Of a stretch of DNA of 64,000 bases, positions 51,765-63,663 are shown piece after piece (position 1 is the first letter of the stretch; each line of letters opens with the position of its first letter). The translations under genes were made by a program, and so were the position numbers. This DNA is from Tanytarsus gracilentus (taxonomy: Eukaryota; Arthropoda; Insecta; Diptera; Chironomidae): NCBI GenBank assembly GCA_038502055.1, contig JAXRKN010000040.1, positions 3,410,001-3,474,000 of the forward strand, given 5' to 3'. Under the pieces are notes generated by a model. It was not told where the DNA came from and ran no database searches. It was given only the letters and a program-made list of their open reading frames with translations.

Positions 51765-54700
51765 AATTTTAATTTGTTTTATTTTATAAAACTGACTTAT
51801 CACACTAAAACTCTCTTCTTATCTTGCTTACAGTATTTCAAGTTTTGCACTGTATATTGACACCTTTACTATCGTCGCTTTAAGATTAATAGCGAACAGA
51901 AATGTGTTTATTATTTTCTACATTCAAATAACAAGAGGCAACTGTGTGGACTCATTTAACATCTATCTGGATGTGTCATTTTCTATCAATAACTTCACTA
52001 AATAAAAGAGAATAAATAATTAATTTCATCTTTTTGAGTGAACTCTTGAAATTGGCAGAGTCTATATTTGCAGTAAAATATTTGCACTTTTATTGAAGCG
52101 TTTTTAATCTAATTCACGCTGCTTATAAAACATTTCAACACCTTCAAGTAGAAATTTTTATTTTATCTGACATGTAATCACACACTTCCTACGCCGTACA
52201 CATATTAAATTGAGTGTATATAGCTTGATAACTCGGTTAATTTGTTTGCATCCATAAATATCATTATGTCAACGCTCACAATTAACTTCTCACTTTCAAT
52301 TTCTTTCGACGATATTGAGATGATGATGACATGAGTGTATAATGTTTAATAAACATTTTGCATTACAAACAAGAAACAATACGACTCAAATGCCGCTGCG
52401 AATTTCAATGAGCGGATGAGTGAGCATAATTAAAAAGTCAATCAGATATACATTGTGTGAATATCTATATTCTAAGGCTTGGTTGTCGCGTTTTCTATGA
52501 GTTGTGAATAAATAATTTTTTGGACATTATTGTGAAAATTTATTAAAATTTTTTTTAACTTTTTCTGAGCCATAATAAAATGATATTAAGTAAAAAACGC
52601 ACTTTGCTTTGTATTCAAAATTATGCTAAAAGTAATTTTCTTATAAAATTAAAATAAGAAAATGACTTGTCACTTGAGAGTCTTGTTGATGCTAATTAAT
52701 ATTGTGTGCGATGATGAAGACGCAACAATGAAGTCTTTTACAAATTTTCACAGAAAAAATAATGTAGATCATCAGCGACAATTGTGTTTGGTTAAATAAC
52801 AAATAAAATTTCAGAAAAAGCATTAACGTTGGAATTTCATGAATACTCGTTTAAAATTACTGATTCTGTTTGCGTTTGCAAATTAATTGCATTATGATCA
52901 CCTATCAATACCTAGTAGAGCGGCAATAATTTGTCTAAAACTCCATAAATTATCTGAATATCGTTGAGCTTAGCGTAAGCTGATATGACGACATGAGAAA
53001 CGAGTTTTCGCTAAAATAAATTACAGCCTAACACCTTACAGAACATCATCACACAATATAGCTATGCATAATTAATGCTAATTACAATATTAATATATTT
53101 AATTTTCATTCGATTTTTCAAAAACATTAGCAAGTAGTAGACAGCAATTTTGCGAAAACTAAGAACTAGCTAAGAATGATTTTTGATTCAAAATTCATAT
53201 TAAAAATTGCGACACATAATTTTTTATACTATAATTATGTATTATGATATTTTTACCAAACAATTAAATCTATTCATTTACATTCTCGACCTCTCATATT
53301 CACATTCTTAATATCTTTCGGTAAAACTGAAAAAGTTCACTTTAAATTTATGAGCATTGTGCAATTTACAAATGACAAATGAGATTTAATAGCTCTAAGG
53401 GCGACATATTGCCGGGAAAGAGACAATTTTTTTGTGGTTGTGAAACTTCATTATAAAAAATCACGATTGGAAACTTTTAATCGACCCATTCTTAAAACAA
53501 AACTATCATCAAGTAATATATTCATTTAATTGTGCCACTAATCGCGTATAAATATTTAATTTTAAATTACCTTCCCTTTCATTCATCCCCCAGCCCTAAA
53601 GGGAACGAGAAAAAATGGAAATTTACGATATGCTGCAGATTTCTTCTCCTACATGCTTTTGTATGTATTGCATTTTCATGTCACATCATTCCTCTTTTTC
53701 CTCTTCTGCTCCGCTCCGTGTATATTTTGCCAACATCGCAAAAAAAAATAAACCGGTAAAACCGAAAACATAGGCAGACATTTAATTATTGTGTCTTTAT
53801 AAAATTTATTGATTAACCATTTTAGTGAAGGAAATTAATTTAAAAATTTCTAAATTTAAACTTTTTTAAAAGAATAAATTTTTTATATATATTTTTTGCA
53901 ATATTTTCGGTTCTACATTTTTTAAAATTCATGCATTTCAGCATTTTAATTTAAAAACAAAAGGTCATTTAATCATGCACCCCTTTAAATTTTCCTCTCT
54001 TATGTATCTCACCAAGCTTTTCGCCAGATTTCACTTTCTCTCACTATTGCAGTGAAAAAATCGATTTACACTTTCCTTAACAATTACGTACCTAAATCTT
54101 AAATATTTATTTTGGAAAAACTTTAATACCAAATTCCGCCAACAAATTTGACATTTACTTCCCGCTCCCTTAACACATATCAAATTGCTTCAATGACTCA
54201 CTGATGTTTTCAATAAGTTCAAAAGATATTTTAGAATAAATTTATGCTTGCTAAAAATTGTGACTGGAAGTGCGATTAGTGTCAAGTGCAAATATTTAAA
54301 CTGCGCTTTTAAATTCACAAGAAATACCATCATCGAGAAAGGTTCTAAACACAAAAACACTCTTCTTTTTCCCCTTGCACCGCGCGAAATGAGGGAGAGC
54401 TTGTTAGCAACTTACAGTCGTCGTGTCTCAACATCAACTAAATTTGCCGATTTTCAATTTTTTTCACATACATATGCGGAATCTCCTTTACGCCAGCACA
54501 ATTGCACATTTTTTTTCTTTCGTCGCGAGAGAGTTGCGCAATCGAAGATTTTCTCGTTAACGAAGTCGAGAGAGTGAGCTTTAAAATAATTTAACGGCAG
54601 CCTTTTATCGTGTTGCTAGTAATGAATGATAAGAATTATTGAATGAAATTAAAGAGCAATTTATGGAATTATTTTGACGATAAGACTCATGTTGATGATA

Positions 54701-55604
54701 ATTATTTTATCGCATTATAACAACCTGGAAATGCGATTTCTTGAAGGAGTAAATCGTTTCTATATACTTTATCAAAATTTTAACTGACTTTTCAAAAAAG
54801 GCAATTTTTTCCTTATCTTTCTTACACACATGCATGACCATAGAAAATAATTTTTATTTCTATTGAACAGCTGATTTCAGAAGGTCATTAAGTTTGAGTG
54901 TCGTGTAAGTTAATCAATGCAATGCACAAAATTATTTTAAGTAAATGTCAATAAAGGAATCAAAAAATTCTGCAATTTTTGTCTTTCGCACGCTCTATTT
55001 TAATATCTTTTGAGAAATTATCTACACAAAAAAATTATGAGTCATAAAAGTTTCAACATTCAATTAAATAATGTCTTTATCAGTATGTGTAATAAAGTTC
55101 TTATCACAAAGTAGTTTCACCTGTGTCGCAAGCTTTGATTATATTCAAATTTTGATTGCTGGCAAATTTATACGCTCGTGAGCTTAAAAATTGTGTGCTT
55201 ACATTTACTCAATTTTAATTAAATCGCGCCTTTTTTAAAGGAAAAATCAATCGTATTCATTACGTGGAACTCAGTTCCAAAAATTGTCTCTAAAATTTAA
55301 ACTTTTACTTACTCCTTTTTGTGATCCATTCTAAAAATTCACAATTTTTCTTCTTCTTTTTTTAACCCGTCCGATTCCTTTTGCGTTCAACTATAAACTA
55401 AAGAGTTGGAGTTGTCACAGAAAGCGAGCGAGAAGAGAATAAAATGATACACATCCGAAAAAAAAGCGAGCTAAAAGTAAGGTGGGAAAATAAAAAGACA
55501 AAAAACGTACTTGTAAGCACGATTTTTTTATTTCTACTTTGTGACTCGAACTTGTCATCAATTTCTTATCGCAAACACGCTGATTTTGTTTTGATTTCCA
55601 AATT
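51765..55604. other. Intergenic DNA between the two CAP genes, 3.8 kb
   Basis: No gene was recognised. Open frames here (for example near 53532 and 54248 on the plus strand) are short, Phe-rich and lack supporting signals. The two-CAP promoter should lie near 51765-52300 and the single-CAP 3' UTR near 55500-55604. Confidence 0.5.
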
Positions 55605-56179
55605 CTAAACTACACATGTGGTGGAAGGACAATCTTTGCAGTTCAATTTTAATGGCTTGACATTTTCACAAAACTGCTTAAAGTCGTTTCCGGCTGGATA
55701 GTAATAGGCGACGATGTATATCTTCGTTTGATCGCTAAATTTAAATAAGAAAAGACGAGAAGATGAAATAAGTAAAACGATGGACAGTCGTCTAAGTAAA
55801 CATACTCATTAAGGGCATAGGCGACTCCCAAGGCTTTCGACGCTCGCCAAATGACTTGAGAGAAGTGTTTAATATCTTTTACTGGGTAAGTCTTCTTCGG
55901 ATCAAAGTTCTTTCCTTCACTGTACCACTTTTTAACCGGCTCGTATGCATCTGGATAAACTTTTCGTTCGCTTGCCTTAAAAAATATATTTTCACCGTAT
56001 TCGCATGTCTTGCCGGGCTTCAAAACGTCACAATCTCTTAAATAATTCGCCCAATCCTGTGCAAATGAGCATAATCCTTTGTCTAAGTCAAGACGCGGTG
56101 CACCATGGCGCACTCGATAGTCATTGTGAGCCTCGAGACAATCAACTTGAAATTCATTGAACTTGAATCCTCCGCACAT
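55605..56179 (-). CDS. Single-domain CAP protein, GAPR-1-like
   Basis: Two exons (55806-56179, 55605-55734) give 167 residues, about the size of vertebrate GAPR-1. The CAP signatures are complete: AHNDYRVRHGAPRL, YGENIFFKAS, KKWYSEGKNF and KHFSQVIWRASKALG, so the His/Glu centre is intact. It begins MCGG and has no signal peptide or membrane helix; Cys2 is a possible lipidation site, in place of the Gly2 myristoylation of GAPR-1. The tail is cysteine-rich (LNCKDCPSTTCVV). It is on the same strand as the two-CAP gene 3.8 kb away, and the shared lead-in NEFxxDCLxAHNxYRxRHG suggests local duplication. The intron follows the ALN codons, a different position from those in the two-CAP gene. Confidence 0.9.
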
Positions 56180-57347
56180 GATTTATTTAAAATTTTGAAG
56201 ATGTTGCACCGAGAGATGTAAAGAAGACAAGTGAAGAAAAAAATTCAATGATATCTATGATCGTTAAAAAAATTACATGCTTATCGATGCATTCCCTCTT
56301 ATCTTATCTGTTAGAGTCATGATCATCATCGACAATGATTTTTACTCACTGCCCTTTCCGTCCGCAAACGAAAATAAATATTTTTCGTGTACTTTCTGCT
56401 TTCAATCTTCATTCGTGTTTTCGTTTCATGTCGATCATGGCACGATTGGCAGTTATTTTGTTTGACGCAATTTTTGCAGTCTTAATTCTTACTCTAATTC
56501 TACTTTTAAAGTTTTCACCCACCAGTGTGAGTCTAGTGAAAAACAGATCGATTAGCGACTTTAAATGAAATGTGTAAGAAAGAAACATCTTTGTACATTT
56601 TTTTTATTTTATTGAAATTTCAACGCCTTTTTCTGGATGAATTTGCAATTTATATTGGATTAATTATAGATATTTTTAATTTCGTCTCTTAAAATATAGG
56701 TACAATAGCGAGCAAACGAAGCGAAATTGTGAATACTGGACTTTTCTTCGCAAAACATGCCTCAAAAATTTCATTACTAAGCATTTCATCTGTCATCTTC
56801 TAAATTGACAAATTGATGATGACATAAATGCATTTTAAGTTTTATTTCACACATATTTTAATCAATTAAAATTGATCTCAAATTTTATATGTAGGTTATA
56901 ATTTTAGTAGTTGTCTATTTTATTTTCAAGTTGAATGTTTTATAGATTTTTAAAGTTTCTATTTTTGAAATCTTGTTGAAAAACCAAAAAGCTCTTTATC
57001 TTAATCGAAAAATTAACGACTTGCGTTGAAATTATTAATTGTTTGAGAGTTTGCTTGTCTAAATTTTTAAAATTATATTGAAAAATGGATATTAAATTTT
57101 TTATCTACATTTTATGTTGTAACACAAACAATTTAAATTCTATATTTGTGATCATTGCATTGAATCGTTGAAGATTGTAAACTTTAAAAAATTATACACT
57201 TTTTATCACAATGTAACAGAATTTTTCGTGTCTCTTAAACAATTTTCAAATGTAATCAGGATTTAACTGCATAATTTGAAATAAATTTAATCTTTTTACA
57301 CTTTTGATTGAAGCAAAATCAACAGGAGTAATTGCAATTTGATTCGT
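56180..57347. other. Spacer between single-CAP promoter and gamma-SNAP 3' end
   Basis: AT-rich DNA holding the CAP promoter (near 56180-56300) and the gamma-SNAP 3' UTR (near 57347). The only frame of interest is a short membrane-helix-like one at 56428-56568. Confidence 0.45.
56428..56568 (+). CDS. Possible small membrane peptide (46 residues), weak
   Basis: The open frame begins MSIMARLA and contains one hydrophobic stretch (LAVILFDAIFAVLILTLILL) long enough to span a membrane, then a basic-polar tail ending SISDFK. No promoter or polyadenylation signal could be tied to it. AT-rich DNA often gives such hydrophobic frames by chance, so this is listed as a candidate only. Confidence 0.15.
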   Translation: MSIMARLAVILFDAIFAVLILTLILLLKFSPTSVSLVKNRSISDFK

Positions 57348-58541
57348 TTAACATAAGCCACCTTCATCTTCTTCTTGTTCTTTGGCTGGCTGGTCACCGG
57401 AAACAGGAGAAACATAGGATGATGTTGCATTTTCGATAACCGAGACCTTTGGATTTGTTACGAGTCCTTTTGGAAGTTTAAGATCGCGCGCTAGTCTTGC
57501 ATATTCCACGTCCATACTCTTAATGAATGGTGAGGAAAGAGCTCTTCTCGCCAAGTCAGGGTCTTCGTCATCGTATGCTTGCAAAAGTGATTCCAATGTG
57601 GCGACTGCAATAAAAATTAATTCTATGTTGCAATTTTTAAACATAGCAGATTTTAATATACCTTCTTGAGCATCGCAACAATTACCCCACTCTTTAAAAG
57701 CCTTTTCAGCAGCAACATAATCTTCACGTGCGAGTTGAACAAGGACAAGCGCAACAGCTAAACGGCCAATTGCTCCGTATGATTCATTTTGCTGGTGAAG
57801 TCCTATTTCCCTTCTTATTGAATCTGCTGCTTGATCAAACATATTCAATTTTACCAAAATTCTAGCGACTTTGCTTGCATATTCTGTTGCTTGATGGCTA
57901 CTGTCTTCAATCTGGCAAATGTGCAAAACATTAAAATTACTATTATCGATTTAGTTTAAGCAAGAAAAAATTACCATCGATACATCGAGAGCATTTTGGA
58001 AGAGAGCTAGAGCCTCTTGAGGGTAATTATTTTCCAAAATTTTCGCTGCTTTATCGAGAGAAGCAGCACCCGACTGTGGCGAGCCATGCTGCTGATAAAG
58101 GTGGCAAGCTCGTTCAGCAATATTTCGAATTGAGTTGAAATCGTTAAGATCCTTACACACAAGCATGGCTTGATCCAGAGCCTTTGCCGAGTGAAAAAGT
58201 TGACGACCATTCTTGTGCAACTCCGCGCTTTTTAAAAGACACTCCTTACACTCGACTAAGTTTTTTGCGTTTCTATAACACATTGCTGAGAATAAAATAA
58301 AAATTATTTCATCAGATTTCTCAAGGTGTGCCGAGTCCTCTCGACTTACCAGCCTTATTATACTCATCAGCAGCCGAGTCATAGTCTGCATGCCATTTAA
58401 GCAAGCTTGTTTTCAAGCTATTGAAAAAATTAAATTTTTTTTTCACAAAATCAATAAAACATTTTTGAGGAAAAAAGCTTCAACTTACTATTTTTCAGCT
58501 GCAGCTATGTGCTCTTGAGCTTCCTGAATCTTTGCGCTCAT
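57348..58541 (-). CDS. gammaSnap: Gamma-SNAP, soluble NSF attachment protein
   Basis: Five exons in phase: 58489-58541, 58350-58417, 57975-58285, 57662-57911, 57348-57604, giving 312 residues, which equals the length of human gamma-SNAP as I recall it. The start MSAKIQEAQEHIAAAEKY and LLKWHADYDSAADEYNKA match the family N terminus. The middle is a chain of TPR-like helical hairpins (LFHSAKALDQAM, ASLDKAAKILENNYPQEAL), and the protein ends in the acidic tail and GGLC typical of gamma-SNAP. SNAPs bind SNARE complexes and recruit the NSF ATPase for membrane fusion recycling. The gene is divergent from the LRSAM1-type gene, with start codons 679 nt apart. Confidence 0.95.
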
Positions 58542-59220
58542 TATGGAATGATTTTAGTATCTTTTTGAGAAGTGTCAATAGGCTTAAGTTTGATCTTCAA
58601 TTACTTTCCTTTCAAATATTTTTTCTTCTTTCGAGAAACCTACAAAAGCAAAATTGTAAATTGTAAACTGTACAACAGAAAAATTAATTTAATTTCTTCT
58701 TTATTTTCTTTTAACCTGATTTATGTTTAAAAATATGCATTGCTCTTGTTAATTTAATTTACAATGATACCCTCTAGTTTGAAACTTTAAAACTCTAAAA
58801 CTTTTTAAGTTAACTAAATGATTTCCCCCTGATAAAACAGAGTACCTAATAAGGCATGGAATTACTGTAAATTAAAAATTAAAAATAAAACCTAGTATGT
58901 CATTTAAATTTAAAAAAATAATATTTTCAAAGAAAAAAATATATTATTATCTGATAAAAAATTTAAAGCGGAATAAGCTTTTTTGAGTCCACGCCTTGCT
59001 GTGTTTTTATTAGTAGGAACTTTATTTTTATCAAACAAAGTTGTAATCACTTCAAACATTTATTTAAATTCGAGCAATTGGTGCATTTAATCGAGCCTAA
59101 ATATAATTAAACAAATAAATAAATGGGAAAAACATGCAGTAAAGGTTTACATATTAACTTTGGCAATTTACAAATTCAGTAAATTTACTAATTTATTTAG
59201 ATGTTCAAGAAGGAATTATT
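58542..59220. other. Divergent promoter region, gamma-SNAP and LRSAM1-type genes
   Basis: About 680 nt between divergent start codons, AT-rich, no TATA box assigned. It includes a possible 22-base upstream coding exon of the LRSAM1-type gene at 59123-59144, which would extend its N terminus with MGKTCSK. Confidence 0.5.
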
Positions 59221-61576
59221 ATGGAAAATACAAGCGATTCTGACTACAAAACGCGACTTAATAAGAAGCTTGTAATTTCAAAGGAGCACCCCGAGCCCAT
59301 CTTTGACGTATCAGGTAAATTACTAAGAAACAATTAATTTTAATTAAAAAGTAATTCTATTTTTTAGATTGTAATCTGGAAAGTTTGCCCATTAGCTTTG
59401 CATTTCTAAAAGTTCTAAGGAAAGAGATTTTAATTTTGGGAAAAAATCGCCTCAAGTCCCTGGACGGCGGTGATTGGAAGGATCTTGAGCTTTTAAGAGT
59501 TCTCGATCTAAGTCATAATAAATTCAAAGCCATACCTGCAGAGATATGTCACCTTATAAACTTAACAGTATGAGTCACGTTTCTACAGAGTCATTAATTT
59601 TAAATAATTAATTCTATATCATCCTTTTTTTTGTTTCATAAACACGCAATCGCATACTAATTACTTCAATCATATAGGAACTCTTTCTATCACACAATCT
59701 GTTGACTCGCTTGCCACCTGTTTTCAATCGTTTACGAAACCTAGAGCTCCTCGACGTTTCACATAACGATTTGTGTGATATACGATCGATTTCATTTATG
59801 TCTAACTTGAAAGTTCTCAACATTTCGAGCAATAATCGATTGGAAGCTCTACCGCCGGAAATTGCAACAAATGAGTGCTTGCACGATTTAATATTTGATA
59901 TTGAAAATATTAAATCACCGGGCGCCGAAATCCTAGCAACGGCTAATACACAATATATTTTGAAATATCTAAGCACCGGCGAGCTGACAGCTCCGAGCGA
60001 TTATGCAATTGAAGATAATTTATTGAAGCAACAATCGAAAGTCACTTCGAGTCGGATCATTAAAGACGAGAATTTGAGTTCGGCAACTAAAAAATTTATT
60101 CAGCTGGAAAGGACCATGGACACGACTGATGCAGATGTTAATGAACTCCATAGGGAGCAGCAAAAAAAGAAGGAAGAAATGCTCAAAACTCTCTTAGCAC
60201 AGCAAAAACAAACAGAGCTGGCCATAAACAAAATTCATCAAGATAAAGATGTCGAACGGAAATTGCTAATTGAAAATATCAAGCAATGTAAGTGTAAATT
60301 AAATGTGTGACTGATTAACAACGTTTTCTCTTCTCTAGATGAGGAATATTCATCGGTTGTTGTAAATGAATTATTGTCGCTCAAGAAGGGCCCCGACGCG
60401 GCTCTCATGGAACTCGAGGACAGAGCACTCGATGCACTATTGTTGGAAAAAGTTCATCTCGAGCAGAGTGAATTGCGCAAGAAAGATGTCCTTTCAGCCA
60501 TGTCTGAACTCCTCGAGCAAGAACTTGACTTGATTACTAATTATACTCAAGAAAAGTCAAAATCATCAAAAAATTTCATCGAGAACGAAACGAAAAATAA
60601 TTTATTGCTCAGTGATGTGTTTGAGGAATACGATAAAAATAGAATGCAACTGGTCGAGAAAATCAATCAAGACGAAGAGTGGCAAAAGTCGGCAGTGGCG
60701 ACATTGATATCGAAAAATGATGCGAGGAGCTGGGGCATTGTTGAGCAAATAAGAATTGTGGAGGCACAAATTGCTAAAATTACAAATTATGAGATTGACA
60801 AGAAGAAAGTTAATCAAGAGGGTTTGCTTAACGATGTCGCAGAAAAGAGAACTAATTTGACTTTGGTATTGTTAGACTTGATGGATCAGCAGGAAAATAG
60901 GCGAAAGCAACTGCTAGAAACCCTCAGTGATATCGAAAATCAACGCACTGAAGATGACTTTTGGCTAATTCAGTATCAAAAACTTTTAGATCAACGTAGT
61001 GTGATGCAAAATTCACAAGCATCAATTCCAATTGATTTGGGTCATAACTTTCTACTGCATGGCGTCATTCATGTCCTGCCATTCTTGCTTAAGATTTGGA
61101 ATCGAAAAGATTTTTGTCTTGAAAGAGTTAGTGATGAAGACCTAAAGGGTGCCGGTATAAAAAACAAAAAAGATCGTGAAGGCGTTCTTCGAGCAATTAG
61201 TGATTTCTTATCCGTCAATAGAAGTAATAGTGTTGACACAAAATTGTCATGTGCTAAAGAGGCTGAAATGATGGAGGAGGACAAGTCTCTAGTGCCCAGT
61301 GCTCCTCAACAATCTCCATCGCCATCGAGTGCCTCTTTGCATGAAACTACCACAAATCCTGCCACAGAATGCGTCATTTGCATGGATTCCCAGACTAGAA
61401 TTATTTTCTTGCCATGCGGTATGAATGAACATTATTTATGCATAAAGATATTTTTCTAATATTTTAACATCTTTTCAGGGCATTTATGTTGTTGCGTTGA
61501 TTGCTCGAAGGATTTAGCTCTATGTCCAATGTGTCGAGGTGAAATCGAGAGGAGGATCAAAGTTATTCGAGCGTAG
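59221..61576 (+). CDS. Lrsam1: LRSAM1-type RING E3 ubiquitin ligase (LRR, coiled coil, SAM, RING)
   Basis: Five exons in phase: 59221-59314, 59368-59567, 59678-60287, 60339-61418, 61479-61576, giving 693 residues. Leucine-rich repeats fill about residues 30-160 (LRVLDLSHNKFKAIP, LELLDVSHNDL, LKVLNISSNN). A long Glu/Lys/Gln-rich coiled coil spans about 200-500. It ends at DDFWLIQYQKLLDQR, a phrase shared with LRSAM1. A SAM domain lies at about 530-595 (LLKIWNRKDF, DEDLKGAGI). The C-terminal RING has CVIC, LPCGH, CCCVDC and CPMC ligands and ends IKVIRA. LRSAM1 ubiquitinates TSG101 and acts in endosomal sorting and clearance of intracellular bacteria in mammals. All RING ligands are present. A 22-base exon at 59123-59144 could add an upstream N terminus in phase through a 56 nt intron. 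Confidence 0.94.
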
Positions 61577-61999
61577 ATGTCGCATCATCATCAACTAATG
61601 GCAATTTATGAAAGACGTATTTTAATCTCAAGTCGTTCGCATAACTTTTAAAGCAACGTATAACTCCAAAATTTATCTAAAATTTAAGCTTTTCCTAATC
61701 TTATGTGGTTACTGCAGCAATTGATGCTTTTGAAAAAAATTCGAGAATGATTTCGTGTGCCACTTTACTGTTTTTCAAAAATCGCGATACAATTTAAAGT
61801 TAACTTTTATTATTTCGAGGAACTTATTCTCTCGTGTATATAAACTATATAGTCAAATATTAATTGTTGATATTTTATTCGATAGATGTTTTTATTACGA
61901 TGAAAATGTTACCAAAAATCATATTATATGTATCCAAAGTTTTTTTTGCGATGATGGTTATTGATGCATTTTAAATAAATGTGTTTTTGCGCTGAAAAA
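61577..61999. other. Convergent spacer, LRSAM1-type 3' UTR and photolyase 3' end
   Basis: AT-rich, no gene recognised. The only likely plus-strand polyadenylation signal is at 61974-61979, almost touching the photolyase stop. Confidence 0.55.
61974..61979 (+). terminator. AATAAA polyadenylation signal for the LRSAM1-type gene
   Basis: A canonical hexamer about 400 nt past the TAG stop. Cleavage 10-30 nt later would fall in or next to the convergent photolyase coding sequence, whose stop is at 62000-62002. Confidence 0.5.
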
Positions 62000-63520
62000 T
62001 TACTTTTCATAGACACGGCCACCATACTTTCGAACAAAAGCTCCAACATCAAACTTTCTCTTGCAGCCTTGATAATTCATGTATCGAATCTTGCCAAAGA
62101 TGGCTCGTTCTCCCCATCCTTGATCATGAATTCCTCCGATCGACCACATGACTCCGACGTATCCATTAGGATCACGTCCGTCAAGATTATATCGGTCGTT
62201 GAGATAAATTGCATGCTCTAATGCTTCCTCGGGAGTTTTGCTCCATTCTAAAATCTTCTTTGCCCAGTACATTCTTAAAAATCCATGCATCTTTCCTTCC
62301 TTTTTCATTTGCAGCTGAGCGGCATTCCACAAATCATCGTGCGTACGCGCATCCTCAAGTTCATTCAACGTGTAAATATACTCTCGTTTGTCCTTTCGAT
62401 GGTCATTAAGAGTTTTCATCGCCCAGTCAGTAATGCCTTTGAGATTATCGTAGTTCTTGTTATAATAGCAAAAGTTATCGCTGAGTTCACGTCTGACAAT
62501 CGCCTCTTCGCAGAATCCCTCAACGGCTTTCGAATTTTTACTCTTAAATTTTCTGACTTCTAAAATTGCTCTTTGTACTGCAATTTGTCCAAAATGAAAG
62601 TAAGGCGACAGATTCGATAAGGCACCCTTATTAGGATCATTTCTGTCCGTATCGTAAATTTTCAATCGAACATTAATAAATGAATTCAGCATATCAATTG
62701 CGCCTCCATATCCAGGTTCAATCCAATCGACTTCTCCCACTGATTTATCTACTTTGAGATTTTTAAGCACCTTCTCAAAGTCAATTTTTTCACTCTGATG
62801 AGATTTCTCTGCTTTGTGTGGATGTTTGATGAGCGGTGGAAATTCAGTGAGGAATGCATCGAGCTTACTGTTGATTTTTGTTCTGATAGTTCGAGCCGCA
62901 TATTCTTGCTTATCACTAGCGAACCAAACGGGCACGATGTTGTGAGCATCGATCTGTACAAAAGGAATATCGGCTGGGATTTTTTCCTTAATTCCACTGA
63001 CCCATTCACGATGAATTCGCAGTGGACTGAAATCGCAAACAAGACATCCTATTTTAAAGTCTTTAATAAATTTTGGTATTTGAGTGATGTGGGATCCACG
63101 CAGAAGATGAAAGTTGATGTTAAGTTCTTCAAGATCCTCCGATACTTCCCGCAAGCCATCCAGCATGAACTTGAAATGTCTAAAAGTTGCATCCAAGAAC
63201 TTGTCAGTAAGGCAGAAGATAACGTGCAAGGGAATCTCATTCTTAAGAGCTAACTTTTGTGCGAAGAGAAGAGCCCAATTATCTTGTACGCGCTGATCTC
63301 TGGCCATCCAGTACACAATCCCTTCTTTGTCTTCGGGAACTTCCTCAGTTTCGTTGAGCATTTGAATTCTCTTCTTGTTGAACTTAAAATCTAAAACACT
63401 TGTCGCTGTCTGTTCACGATTCACATGAATTTGTTGCAGAAATTTTTCATCCTTTTTCTTTGCCTTTTTTTCAGCACCAGAAGTAGAAGGCTCGCTTGCA
63501 ACGCGTTTCATTCTATTCAA
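62000..63520 (-). CDS. phr: Class II CPD photolyase (deoxyribodipyrimidine photolyase)
   Basis: A single uninterrupted exon of 506 residues. The N-terminal segment is basic (EKKAKKKDEK), a likely nuclear signal. The antenna-type Rossmann half begins IVYWMARDQRVQDNWALLFAQ. The FAD-binding half has the class II phrases SNLSPYFHFGQIAVQ, EEAIVRRELSDNFCYYN, GKMHGFLRMYWAKKILEWS, LNDRYNLDGRDPNGYVG and GGIHDQGWGER. The enzyme uses blue light to split cyclobutane pyrimidine dimers. Every hallmark is intact. An alternative start is Met4. The absence of introns is notable next to intron-rich neighbours, though it may be normal for this gene in flies. A CRE-like and an E2F-like site lie 120-145 nt upstream. 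Confidence 0.96.
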   Translation of the reverse strand: MNRMKRVASEPSTSGAEKKAKKKDEKFLQQIHVNREQTATSVLDFKFNKKRIQMLNETEEVPEDKEGIVYWMARDQRVQDNWALLFAQKLALKNEIPLHVIFCLTDKFLDATFRHFKFMLDGLREVSEDLEELNINFHLLRGSHITQIPKFIKDFKIGCLVCDFSPLRIHREWVSGIKEKIPADIPFVQIDAHNIVPVWFASDKQEYAARTIRTKINSKLDAFLTEFPPLIKHPHKAEKSHQSEKIDFEKVLKNLKVDKSVGEVDWIEPGYGGAIDMLNSFINVRLKIYDTDRNDPNKGALSNLSPYFHFGQIAVQRAILEVRKFKSKNSKAVEGFCEEAIVRRELSDNFCYYNKNYDNLKGITDWAMKTLNDHRKDKREYIYTLNELEDARTHDDLWNAAQLQMKKEGKMHGFLRMYWAKKILEWSKTPEEALEHAIYLNDRYNLDGRDPNGYVGVMWSIGGIHDQGWGERAIFGKIRYMNYQGCKRKFDVGAFVRKYGGRVYEK

Positions 63521-63639
63521 AAATAACTTATAAGTTCCATTTAAATAAACAAATGTCTAATTTCAATTCATTACCTGATTAAATTATAATTAAAAAGCCT
63601 TAAAAATATTCTCATGAAAGATATAAACAATATTTATAA

Positions 63640-63663
63640 GCGGGAAATTTGCAAATGACGTCA
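63640..63663 (-). promoter_or_regulatory. E2F-like and CRE-like sites upstream of photolyase
   Basis: Minus-strand TTTCCCGC (63640-63647), matching the E2F consensus, and the palindrome TGACGTCA (63656-63663), matching the CREB/ATF consensus, lie 8 nt apart. They are 120-145 nt before the photolyase ATG. GC-containing perfect motifs are rare in this AT-rich spacer. Function is inferred. Confidence 0.4.

Noticed and set aside
54248..54577. 109-codon plus-strand frame
   Set aside because: Low-complexity Phe/Ser/Arg composition with no supporting signals; probably chance.
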